From: Helichrysum umbraculigerum | Taxonomy: Eukaryota; Streptophyta; Magnoliopsida; Asterales; Asteraceae | DNA length: 64,000 nt | Direction of reading: 5' to 3' | Assembly: GCA_949592205.1 (NCBI GenBank) | Contig: CATIUR010000015.1 | Location: forward strand, 671,001 to 735,000 | In this document: piece by piece, positions 10,828-20,120 of the stretch | How positions within the stretch are numbered: position 1 is the first letter of the stretch | How the letters are laid out: each line of letters starts with the position of its first letter | The notes under the pieces: model-generated | The model's database searches: none | The model's input: only the letters and a program-made list of their open reading frames with translations | What the model was told of the DNA's origin: nothing | Made by a program: the position numbers and the translations under genes

Positions 10828-12271
10828 TGATAAACGCCAAAATGTACTATATTGTAGTGCTAATTTACCCCGTGCTGGATAGATTTCTAATGCATTTTAT
10901 GTGAATAAGATACTCATTTCGTTCATATTTGCAATTAGGAGTTAATCGGAGCTTGGATCGAAAAGAAACAGAGAACGAGCTAATCGTGAAGAGAAGTAGA
11001 TAAGAGTTGAAGATAGGCAAGAGATGATTGAATCGAATGGTGAAAACTGAATTTGTGCTTCCAACCGGCGGATAAACAATCCGTCCGGCGGATGGAAATT
11101 CCATCCAGCGGATGGATCAATTCCGCAGAATTAGGTTAAAATCTCATTTAATCTCATTTTAACCCGAACTTCCAATACCCAAAACCAGGAATAGCAGTCG
11201 ACAAGCAGATGGTTTTCCCTCATTTTGGGAGCGAATCGATGGCGATTCGGAGGCGGAAAAGACTAGGATCAATTCCTATTGATTCTACTTCATTCAGTTT
11301 ATAATTCGGTTTGCATATCTTTTTCCAATTTCCATTCAAACATCGTCTATGTGTTTTATTTGAGATTATGAAACTGATTTTGTATAATTGAATGATGGAT
11401 TAGACTTATTGTTAATTGTTTAGTTTAATAACTTTGGATTATGATTATTTGATGGTTATAATTGTGTTTTGGATCAATTGTCTGATTTGAGATTGTTATG
11501 TTATCCGTAGAACCTTGTTTATTAGTGATTATTAGTTATTACTTAACGTGATTAATAGTGTCATTGAGATTGATTTACCTTGGTGTTATTAATTATTGAT
11601 GGTTAAAATCTAGGTTTTGATCATTGCTAAATAAATTGAGTTTGATAGGTTAAGAAAATAGTAACTAATCAATCTAAAATGAGAAAGTTAATAAGAGATT
11701 ATTAGTAGGTATTGTTGAGTCATACCGCGAGGATCAATCATAACAAGTCGTGAACACTTAATGCACAATCTAGGGAAAAGCACGCAATAGAACAACATTC
11801 TTGCAACGTCGGATCGATTTTTAATGTGGGACTCTAGATTGTGGATATTAGTTAACCAGAACCGGAGACTAATTTACATTTAACTTGGATTCTTTGATTA
11901 GAACTAAATTAATATAAAAGAAATCACAATCAGACAATCAAAACACATGAACCAGATAATATGAATCTGAGCGGAAGAACCTAAGCAATTACATGTCTAT
12001 CTCCAATTGTTTATCTTTTACTCTTTACCTTGTTTTATGTTATTGGTTTAAGGAATTAGTTCATATTGAACGTTCGCACGGAACTAAAACGTACCCCATA
12101 TCTTACTGTTTTATTAGTTTAGTTAATAATTCCAATTTAATTGAATAACATCGTTCCTGTGTTCGACCTGGATTTACCATAGCTATATTATTCCGATCGG
12201 GTATTCTTGCCTGGTTGTGTGATAGTATTAATAAGGTATTTCCATTTATAAATAATAAAACTAGAAGCTTT
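10828..12271 (+). repeat. 5' LTR of the LARD-like element
   Basis: It begins TGATAAACGCCAAAATG and is similar to 35956-37470 up to gctttc. The exact end is uncertain by about 10 bp, since the two copies diverge after gctttc and the primer site starts a few bases later. Confidence 0.8.
11061..11116 (+). promoter_or_regulatory. Three CGG-centred palindromic units at 20-nt spacing
   Basis: Units of the type ATCCNNCCGGCGGATGG have GGCGG or AGCGG cores at 11067, 11087 and 11107, exactly 20 nt apart. The middle pair also forms ggatggaaattccatcc. Confidence 0.65.
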
Positions 12272-12288
12272 CACACGCATCAAGTTTT

Positions 12289-12305
12289 TGGCGCCACTGC
12301 CGGGG
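12289..12305 (+). promoter_or_regulatory. Primer-binding site, TGGCGCC type
   Basis: TGGCGCCACTGCCGGGG follows the 5' LTR. TGGCGCC sites are characteristic of Athila/Tat-lineage elements. Confidence 0.75.
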
Positions 12306-13070
12306 AACGGTTGCTTATTCGATTAAGTTGGAAAATATATATATTTTGTTTTCTTTTTCTTCTTTTTGTTTTCTTGTTAGTTTGCAGTTTCGAACTTTGT
12401 GGGTGTGTTCCCTGGAAACCCTCACGAGACTATAACTCGTCCACTCGGGATACCGAGGGGTTTAAAGGCTTATTGCATATGCTAAATGCAATCGTGATGC
12501 CTACGGAAGTGTGCTGTTGTATATTTTAATCAGATCAAGAAAGCATTTTTCTTCAAGATCAGGGGAGTTTTCTATTCACTTCTTTTCTATTCTCTATTTT
12601 ACGATTTCTTGTTTTGCAATGAGGACATTGCTTTATTTTAAGTGGGGGATGGGGGAAAAGAAGTGTGTTTGTCCTGAGTTATAAATCGATAAATATTGGT
12701 AGACTTTAAAACTTTGTTTTAAAGGCATTTTTTTTAGGGAACATAGCTAGAAGGCATTCTATGTTAGTCATTTTTCAACCCAAATTTTTCTTTTAAAAAT
12801 GTATTCTCTTTAAGTTTAGAAAATCTTGTAACAAATCTGGAAAATTCAAAGGATAATTTGAACTTAAATTTTAAAATATTAGATAGTTCATCATGTGATG
12901 TATCGATAGGCAATCTATGTATACGTTGTTGAGCTATTAATTAAAATTAATGCAAGAAGTAGGCCATATTCCGAGAGCAACTTTAGCAATGTATGACTTT
13001 AGTCTTAATTCTTATATATGATAGCGTGCGATATGCCATAATTTTGGAATTTAATTAATATCATTTGGGG

Positions 13071-13131
13071 ATATACTGGGTGTTGTTTCCTCTGTTGTAC
13101 GTAAGTACAGACCTGGTCTCCGCCAGTATAT
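13071..13131 (+). ncRNA. Stem-loop unit 1 of 3 (putative structured RNA)
   Basis: The outer arms atatactgg (13071-13079) and ccagtatat (13123-13131) are perfectly complementary. An inner hairpin pairs ttgtac (13095-13100) with gtacag (13105-13110) around a GUAA loop. The shared motif gacctg follows the inner hairpin. The RNA role is inferred from preserved pairing among the three units. Confidence 0.5.
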
Positions 13132-13181
13132 TTAATGAAAAAGAGCAAAAAGAGTTTAAACGAACTCAAGATTTTACAATG

Positions 13182-13241
13182 TAGTCAAATTATGTGGCTT
13201 TGTTGTACTAAGGTACAAACCTGCTACCAATGGTTTGACTA
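13182..13241 (+). ncRNA. Stem-loop unit 2 of 3 (putative structured RNA)
   Basis: The outer arms tagtcaaa and tttgacta are perfectly complementary. The inner hairpin pairs ttgtac (13203-13208) with gtacaa (13213-13218) around UAAG. Then comes aacctg and the motif accaatgg, shared with unit 3. Confidence 0.5.
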
Positions 13242-13264
13242 AAAAGTTATTGTGCTAAACTAAA

Positions 13265-13320
13265 GTCAAGTTATGTCGCTCTGTTGTGTTGAGGCACAGA
13301 CCTGTCACCAATGTCTTGAC
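13265..13320 (+). ncRNA. Stem-loop unit 3 of 3 (putative structured RNA)
   Basis: The outer arms gtcaag and cttgac are perfectly complementary. The inner hairpin pairs ttgtgt (13284-13289) with gcacag (13294-13299) around UGAG. Relative to unit 2 an A-U pair has become G-C, a two-sided change that keeps pairing. Confidence 0.5.
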
Positions 13321-14208
13321 TTGAAAAATGATTGTTTTAATTGGATATCCATAATATGTGTAATATTAGCACGTTATATGTATGAGGGTATTTTGCTATT
13401 GGGAATCAAGGGTAAAACTGCTAGAATAATGATAAGTCAAGCTCAATTGCCTAAGTATAGATTGTTTAAGTGGACAACAATATCGGTAATCATTGTGAGC
13501 CATCTTGTATGCATAATAATAATGCATGAGAAATTTGGGTTTCCTAGAAGAGTTTCCTGATAACTAAATCTTAAAGTTGAATTATTTTTAAACTAAAAAT
13601 TTGAGTTGCAAAATGCTAGCTTGTATGTAAGTCCCAACGCGCCCTTGTGTGCCTACTATTTTGGAAATTTTGACGTTTCAAAGTTTTAAATTGATAGTCT
13701 ACTTGAGGACAAGTGATGTGACTCAAATAGTCATGTTTTTAAGGGCAATATTCCGCACTTTTTGGACGTATCTTTAGTGAAAACATTCCAAAATGATCAT
13801 TATTTACTAAAATTCACTAAAGTGGTCTAAATATAGGCGTTGCTGCAAAAATCACCTAAAACGTCCAAATAACAAGCAAATCAGGGCGAATAAACGTGCA
13901 CAAAATCATCCGGCCTCATTTACCTTATATAGATCACATTCTAACTTCATCATATGATAAAACAGGTAAAATCGAGACATGAAAATCAAGAATCATGCAA
14001 ATCGGATAAAGAACGGAGAAGACTGAGCAGTATCAGGCCCTATAAAGTCATTTCGGATATGCTTGAGCTATACACATCCAATTTCAGTGAAGTTGGCATC
14101 ATTAGAAGCGTAACGGAATTACGAAGATACAGGCGAAAGAATCAGGTCAAACGGACGCATAACGAAGGAGATACGCGCGTTTTAAGCAACGAACGAAATC
14201 AGACGGAC

Positions 14209-14304
14209 ACTGTATATGGCCTTGGAAACCGTATACAGCCTACCTAAGACCGTATACGGCCATGTACACACCGTATACGGCCCTACCAAGGCCATATACG
14301 GCCC
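14209..14304 (+). promoter_or_regulatory. Five-unit CCGTATACGG palindrome array, 21-nt period
   Basis: Cores (gtatac or atatac) start at 14212, 14231, 14252, 14273 and 14294, spacings 19, 21, 21 and 21. The array lies about 90 bp upstream of the TATA box at 14381. A 21-bp period equals two DNA turns, so all sites would face the same side of the helix. Confidence 0.75.
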
Positions 14305-14380
14305 CCCTGCCCCCGTATCGTGCTTCGTTTGCTTGTACGTGCTGTTTCGCGAGTTGTACGGCTGATTTTTGAGCTTTGCG

Positions 14381-14388
14381 TATAAATA
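14381..14388 (+). promoter_or_regulatory. TATA box of the 5' LTR
   Basis: TATAAATA in tgcgtataaataggggatc, followed by a CT-rich transcript leader (about 14440-14490). The same box is at 34214 in the 3' LTR. Confidence 0.75.
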
Positions 14389-15104
14389 GGGGATCACCCC
14401 TCCTCATTTTACACACCTTAACACATTCACACACTTTCATATTTCTCTCATTTTCATTTCTCTCATTTTCTTTCACTTTCTCTCTCTAGCACTACTCTTA
14501 GGAGTTAGAGGAGAAAGGTTAGGGTTGAGCTTACGGTTCGAGTCTAGAGGAAGTTTTAGCTTGGTAATCTTGTTGTAATGAGCTTTTCAAGTTCAGACTA
14601 TTTGTAATCCTCAGTATTACGCTGCTGTATTCCCTGTGATATCTAAACTTTACTTACTGTTATAATAATTGTGCTTTATGTTATTTCAGTTTGTATTCTG
14701 CATATTGCCATATTTATAGAGTAGTTTAATATTGTGATTGTTGAAATGTAAATATTAGGAGTAGGGATGATGTTAAATTAATGTTTCATTTATACGATTG
14801 GAAATTGTTATGCTGTTTATCTGGTTAAGCTTATCCTGAATATAGATCTAGTCTCTCATCACCCTTTCCAGACTTTCACGTGACTGTTGCCCTAGGATAG
14901 GATCTGATCAACCCTAATACTATGAATATACAGTTATCTCCAGTTACAGTATGAAACTATGAACTTTCCTTTAAAAGGCACGGTACTTCGTATAGCGTTG
15001 GAAACACCTCGTGTGGAGTACAAATACGTGGAAGCTAAGGAAATGCCATGGATTGTTTCATCGTGAATTACCTAGAAGTGATCCTTATAGAACTGTGGTC
15101 TAGG

Positions 15105-15270
15105 AATCAAAGCTGTGGAAATGCTTGTTGCACTGTACACCGTTAGTACACCTAAGATCTGGAACACTGTGGAAATGCTTAAATGCCTAGTACACCGTCA
15201 GTACATCTAGGGTTTGGAACACTGTGGAAATGCCTAATTGCCCTGTACACCGTGATTATTCCTAGGGATG
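15105..15270 (+). repeat. Tandem subrepeats in the LTR around gtacaccgt.agtac
   Basis: Three consecutive units of about 52-55 bp share ctgtggaaatgc, then gtacaccgt(t/c)agtac, then cctagg. Each can form a GTAC/GTAC mini-hairpin, and the third is degenerate. The same units occur at 34963-35115 and, diverged, at 3525-3680. Confidence 0.7.
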
Positions 15271-16086
15271 AACGCCTGATTGTAAAGGAGGGTCTATATT
15301 TACGATGGTTAAGAATGTGCTTCAATAGGAACAATACAGGGTAGTGTCAATCATATACCTAGACATGCAAAACCCTAATCACACCAATAGTTTAACATAC
15401 ACAGGATACAATCAGTATTTGCTATAATAAAAGTAAATAGACGATTAGGTGTTAAGAAAGGTCAGTAAATACAATTGCGGTCTGTTGCCTTATGCCTGAT
15501 CCCTAGAATATTTAGGGTGACTTTGTCTTAGTTAAGCAAAGGCTCAGGAGGGTTTGAAAACAGCCTGATCTGATCAGAATCATGATAACCTAGGATTCCA
15601 GTAACATATGTTTCTAGGGTTTCACCTGAACATAGGGTCCTAGTGTTTACACCGAAAGTATGTCTACTCTTTATCTGGTAAATCTCCAATCAATTTTATA
15701 ATGAACATCATCCCGAAACCCTAATTATCCAAGTTTCAGCAATCACATCTCTACCTGTCTGCTTAAACCCTAATTTCATTTCTCGTTATTTACTTTTCTG
15801 CATTTAGGATAATTATAAAACAAAACCAACCAAATCAATCCAAAATCTATCTACCTACCCCCATCCTAATTGCGACCATAATCTTTTGTGACCCGCTTTA
15901 TTTCAATTCGCTCCGATTTAAGAACGACCTTGAGTTATACTTACTGCTTGCTCCTAAGGTAGGTAGTACTTATAGTTTGAGCCCCAGCTCATATATATTT
16001 AAAACTCACTGTCCGCCGCTTCTGTTGTTGTTGGAACAACGACCGGAGTCAAATCCGACCGACCGATAGGAGTCGCGACAAGTTTT

Positions 16087-16101
16087 TGGCGCCGCTGCCG
16101 G
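16087..16101 (+). promoter_or_regulatory. Primer-binding site of the Athila-group element
   Basis: TGGCGCCGCTGCCGG lies seven bases after the LTR end at 16080, the position and type usual for Athila/Tat elements. Confidence 0.85.
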
Positions 16102-16246
16102 TGATCGTAGAGCGTTACGATTTGAAGCCACCTTAGATATTCTAGCTTTTAGGAGATCCTTTCCAATTAGGTTTTCTCAAACTTAGTTGGTAGTTATTTG
16201 CTTTCTTTAGAATAATTTAGATAGTTTAATTTAGTTAAAATTAAAA

Positions 16247-17716
16247 ATGAAAAATACAAAAATATCTTTCTATGATTCATTTCCGTCTAGCCCCATTTCT
16301 CCACTCGCCCTTAAGACGTCCGAAGAAATGATGGCCATGGATGACGCTGAGTTCTTCGCCTGCTTAGAACAAGAGTTGGAATCTGACGTCTACTCTTCGT
16401 CTGTATCCTCTTCCGAAGTTATTTCCGCTAATTCAGACGATGAATCTAGAACCATAGGGCAATTCTTAGACCTTGACTTAGGAACCCATGATTCTCATCA
16501 GAAGATCTCAACTTCTGCATCTAGCATTCTAAGCTATCAGGTTATACCTGCTCCTGAGATTTCATATTCCTTAGAAAACTTCTTTCAATTCCCTACCTCA
16601 TCTGGTTTTGTCGAGAGTAACTCTGAACATCTTCAACCCTTTCGTTTTCCACCAATTGAAGAACGTCTTCCACCCTGGGATGAAGAAGTTTACAAATACC
16701 CTCCAAAATCACCTATCTTTTTGAACCTTGTACCCGAACCTGAGTACACCATCTATCGTGTTGTTGATAGGACTCTACCAATCAAACCTGAAGAAAATAT
16801 CCTCTACGTAGGTAACTCTTTTGATCCTGATAGGAGATTGGATGTTTGTCGGGCATTTGCTAGACAACTCAAAACGTCTGACTTTCCTTTTTCAGTTGAA
16901 CAAAGAGAAGTCACTCGTAGGATAAAAAAACAGGTTGGTATTCTCCACCATCTTCCAAATCAAAAGGAGGAAGGTATCTTCACACATTATCGAGAGCAAG
17001 AACTAAAGCTTAAATCAGAAATAGACCTACTAATGGACCTATTCGCCTGCACCGATTATCAACCGGTTTCCCAAACCCTAATTAATCGTCATGTTGCGGC
17101 TATGATTTATGAGCTTGAGTTCGGGATCAGCAAAGATCCCGCTATATCTCTCGTCATTTCTGATAAAATTCCATTCTTCGTTCACCCTGCTACTTACATG
17201 ATCAACAAGTTGTTAGAGATATTCCCTGGAGCCACTGACGATAACATGGAAGCTACTTTCTTTGCTGGAAGGAAGGATATTAACGTCTCACTCACTTTGT
17301 TACTTGCTCAGTCAAAATTTCCTTTCACTGTTTCACAAACATCTTTAATCGAAGAAATCACGGAGTCAGTTCACACTACCACCGGAGATCCCGATTCAAG
17401 AGAAGAATGGAAATTTCAACAAACCCTAGGAATGCTTCTTCATGACTTAAACCATATAGATGACGGGTCACGAAACGGAATTTCAAACCCTAAGAAAGTT
17501 AGAAAGGAATTTAACAAGTTTATTGACAATCTTCTAGATTTAGGCAAAAAGGAACGTATGTTTCTCACTGAACACGAACGATTCTCGTTACATCCCGCAG
17601 ACCTAGTTGATTCTGTCATTAAGATTCTCACTTGTGACTTTATTCCTCGCTACACTTTCCCTCAACCAAGAGCACCAAATTCACTTAAACAATTGCTCTT
17701 GGGCAATATTCAATAA
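16247..17716 (+). CDS. 489-residue ORF of the Athila-group element, function unknown
   Basis: An uninterrupted frame begins 167 bp after the LTR. The ATG at 16247 is the first in frame and follows an A-rich context (aaaaatga). The N-terminal 100 residues are acidic and Ser-rich, with a run SSSVSSSEV near residues 52-60. The rest is mixed and helical-looking, with several Leu-rich stretches (residues about 250-330 and 400-470). I see no zinc knuckle, protease or polymerase motif and no signal peptide. Its place directly after the primer site is where gag normally lies, so a gag-like structural role is a reasonable guess only. The frame is intact in an element with near-identical LTRs, which argues for recent selection or recent activity. 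Confidence 0.7.
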   Translation: MKNTKISFYDSFPSSPISPLALKTSEEMMAMDDAEFFACLEQELESDVYSSSVSSSEVISANSDDESRTIGQFLDLDLGTHDSHQKISTSASSILSYQVIPAPEISYSLENFFQFPTSSGFVESNSEHLQPFRFPPIEERLPPWDEEVYKYPPKSPIFLNLVPEPEYTIYRVVDRTLPIKPEENILYVGNSFDPDRRLDVCRAFARQLKTSDFPFSVEQREVTRRIKKQVGILHHLPNQKEEGIFTHYREQELKLKSEIDLLMDLFACTDYQPVSQTLINRHVAAMIYELEFGISKDPAISLVISDKIPFFVHPATYMINKLLEIFPGATDDNMEATFFAGRKDINVSLTLLLAQSKFPFTVSQTSLIEEITESVHTTTGDPDSREEWKFQQTLGMLLHDLNHIDDGSRNGISNPKKVRKEFNKFIDNLLDLGKKERMFLTEHERFSLHPADLVDSVIKILTCDFIPRYTFPQPRAPNSLKQLLLGNIQ

Positions 17717-17717
17717 A

Positions 17718-17780
17718 TTTGTCCAAAAGTCGAGCTACCGACTTTAACCAAGCGCTTTTTGGGAGGCAACCCAAACTTTA
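17718..17780 (+). other. Conserved Tat/Athila hairpin motif after the first ORF
   Basis: The stretch has gtcgagctaccgac, then aagcgctt, then tttgggaggcaacccaaa, which can fold with a TTTGGG/CCCAAA stem and a GTCG/CGAC stem. I recall very similar 'agcgcttNNtgggaggcaaccca' sequences after gag-pol in many Tat/Athila elements. Here it directly follows the 489-codon frame, as if pol had been deleted from between. Confidence 0.6.
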
Positions 17781-19460
17781 GTTAATTTAGTTTTATTTTA
17801 AGTATTTAGGCTAAGTAATATTAGTGGTTTATTTTTAAATTTAAAAGCTTGCATTTAAAAACACAAGAAAACGTTCTTTTAAAATTCAAATTCGCACGAC
17901 ACAGTAACGAATTTCAGACATTTTCAGAAAGTTCGAAAAAGTTTATTTTTAAATTTTGAAAAATTTGTTATGAATTTGTCTTGGATTTTAAAGAACACAA
18001 AAAGATTGTCTTGTTTTAAATAAAAAAAACGTATATGATTTCGCATACGATTCGCAATATCTTTTTCAGACTACGCGTAAAGATTCAGAAAATTACGAAC
18101 ATACTTTTTAAAATTATTTTATTTAAAATTTTAAACTTTAAAATTTTACTTGTATGTTTCGTATCTTTCGCAAATTTTAAATCGCGTGCGTTTGAAAGGG
18201 TATAAAAGGGACTTTTGGCCACACACATAAGACAAAACATAAAAATCTTCATCTTCTTCCCTCTTCTCTCCCCCAAACCGTCGGCCACCATCACCACACC
18301 CTCAAATCTTCATTACTCAACCATTTTGCATGATTCCAAGCTCAAAATTCATCATTTTATGATCTTTCTTGCATCCACAACATCACTACATCAAGTTTAA
18401 GGTAATTCTTGACCTAATTTTGTGATTTTCATGAAACTTTAAAAATTAGGGCTTGTAACTCATTTTCATAGATTTCATGGTTAAAAGTTGCAATCTTTAG
18501 AGTTATTTCATGCTTATCTTGATGCTTAACATGATTACAAGCTTAATCTAGTGATTTTTTGGCTTAATTGCAAGATTGGAGATTAAAGTGTCGACTTTTT
18601 GGATGAACTATGGCTAGTTTGACTTTTTGGTTGATTAATTGCTTATGTTGACTTTTGTTGATTGAGTTATGCTTAAATATGATAGGTTAACATGTTTTGA
18701 TTGATCATTTGCAATTAGAAAATGATTAAGCTAGTTTTTGGTAATTAAAGTAAGCTCATTTTTGATAAAATCATCATAAACATCATTTTTACTTAAAACT
18801 TTTATTCTTAAACCATGTTTATGACTTTTCTAAACTTAAAAAGCTTACAAAATTGTCAAAACAAGCTTCGGTTCATTAATCATTTTTTTAAGTCTATCAC
18901 TTTAATTAATAAAGTGTATAACTTTGAAATGAAACCAACAAAAACGCCATTTTCTAAAAACTACCATTTTGTCAAATAAGTTTACTACCATTCTTTGCTT
19001 GAAATCATGTAAATAAAGCTTTATGTCTTTTGGAAATTGCGGAATATTGGATTGCATATTTAATTGGTAATATGCCCTTTTATGATTAATTGATTTACTT
19101 GAGGTAATTATATGACCTTGGATTTATCCAAAGTAGTAATCTCAATTAGATTGATTAACCATGAACATAAAGTATTTAAGTTTTTAGTGCTTGAGATAAT
19201 TAAGTTAGGTACCTTGTTGACTTGCTTTGATTATGCTAGGAACTTGAAGCTTTGTGCCACTTCCCCTTAGTTAGACATAAGTTGATAAAAGTTTTTGGAT
19301 TTGTGATTGGTTGCAGTTAGGTTTAGCAATTTTAAAATTTCTGGATATGCCCATTTCTAAAGCCTACATTTCCAATTTTTTCTGAAAATTTGGAAGTACT
19401 TTAGCATATCCATTAATATATCACGGTTATGGTCTAATCTTTTCTTGTCTTTTATCACAG
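17781..19460 (+). other. Non-coding spacer between the two ORFs of the Athila-group element
   Basis: AT-rich sequence with stops in all frames. A promoter-like stretch at 18180-18400 (gggtataaaagggac at 18197, then a CT-rich 5'-UTR-like tract and aggtaattc near 18400) could be an internal promoter and a splice donor feeding the second ORF. The sequence just before the ATG at 19461 (ttttatcacag) has splice-acceptor form. Confidence 0.5.
18200..18208 (+). promoter_or_regulatory. Possible internal TATA box for the second ORF
   Basis: tataaaagg about 1.25 kb upstream of the second ORF, followed by a leader with CT-rich stretches. It fits a promoter for a separate transcript; not proven. Confidence 0.45.
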
Positions 19461-20120
19461 ATGGAAAATTGCCCACCTTCACTCAGCTACTTGGTCAAAT
19501 CTTCAAAGAATAGGTCACTCATTCGCCAATGGTTGCAGCGACCGATAGGCAGTAATCGGTATGTGGTATGGAAAGACATGATTAAGCTAGGGATCAGGGA
19601 TGAGTTGAAGAGTTTGTTGATGTATGAGACCGATGGTCAAGTGAACAATGCCCTTCTCCGTCTCTTCGATATAGATGAGTATGCATACCGAGAAGTAGTG
19701 ACAGAGTTCATGATGACTTACCAGCTGAATCCAAAAATGAGCGTATCCGACAAAAGAAAGATTTCATTCAGGTTTCAGGAACAGATTCATCATATCTCAG
19801 TTGCCGACTTGGGAGTGTATCTTGGTTTATATACAGAGTCTCAGGTCAACTCTGCATGGTTCAGAAACAGTATTCAAGATATCTCCAGCCTACCAAACAG
19901 GAACCATAAGGATATTTGGATGGATTTAGCAGGATCAAACTTTAGGAGCTGTGTTAAGTCATCCACTTTCATCAAGCCGGTTCATCACATCCTTCACAAG
20001 TTGTTAGCATGTTCTATATTTGGAAAGAAGGAAGGTGGTGCTGTGAGTGCCGAAGAGTTGAAGTTCATGGAAGCAATCATAGGAGGAAAGAATCTGAATG
20101 TTGCTTTCTTGATCGCTGAG
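19461..20120 (+). CDS. ATHILA ORF-1-like protein, N-terminal 220 codons (split by Tekay insertion)
   Basis: The ATG follows a splice-acceptor-like ttttatcacag. Conserved-looking blocks are a WKDMIKLGI-type start (about residues 37-45), a LFDIDEYAYREVVTEFMMTY block (about 68-88) and FRFQEQIHHISVADLGVYLG (about 105-124). This order matches the ATHILA ORF-1 family of plant retrotransposons as I know it. The frame runs exactly to the insertion point of the Tekay element (codon ending at 20120), and after the target duplication the same frame continues at 30082. Before that insertion the gene was thus one open frame of 575 codons. The role of the family is not established. Confidence 0.75.

Larger units (their letters stand above)
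12306..13713 (+). other. Internal non-coding region of the LARD-like element
   Basis: No open frame of coding character. It contains a run of small inverted repeats near 12420-12510 (for example cgagactataactcg and ctcgggataccgag), the Tat-like motif ttttaagtgggggatggggg near 12636, and the three stem-loop units at 13071-13320. It ends with acttgaggacaag, where the Athila-group element inserted 23 bp short of the 3' LTR. Confidence 0.6.
13714..16080 (+). repeat. 5' LTR of the Athila-group element (2367 bp)
   Basis: It starts TGATGTGACTC and ends GGAGTCGCGACA. It is nearly identical to the 3' LTR; the 14-bp length difference is accounted for by one extra ctctctctctaact-type unit at about 34318 in the 3' copy. 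It contains the palindrome array, TATA box, CT-rich leader and the gtacaccgt subrepeats. Confidence 0.95.
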
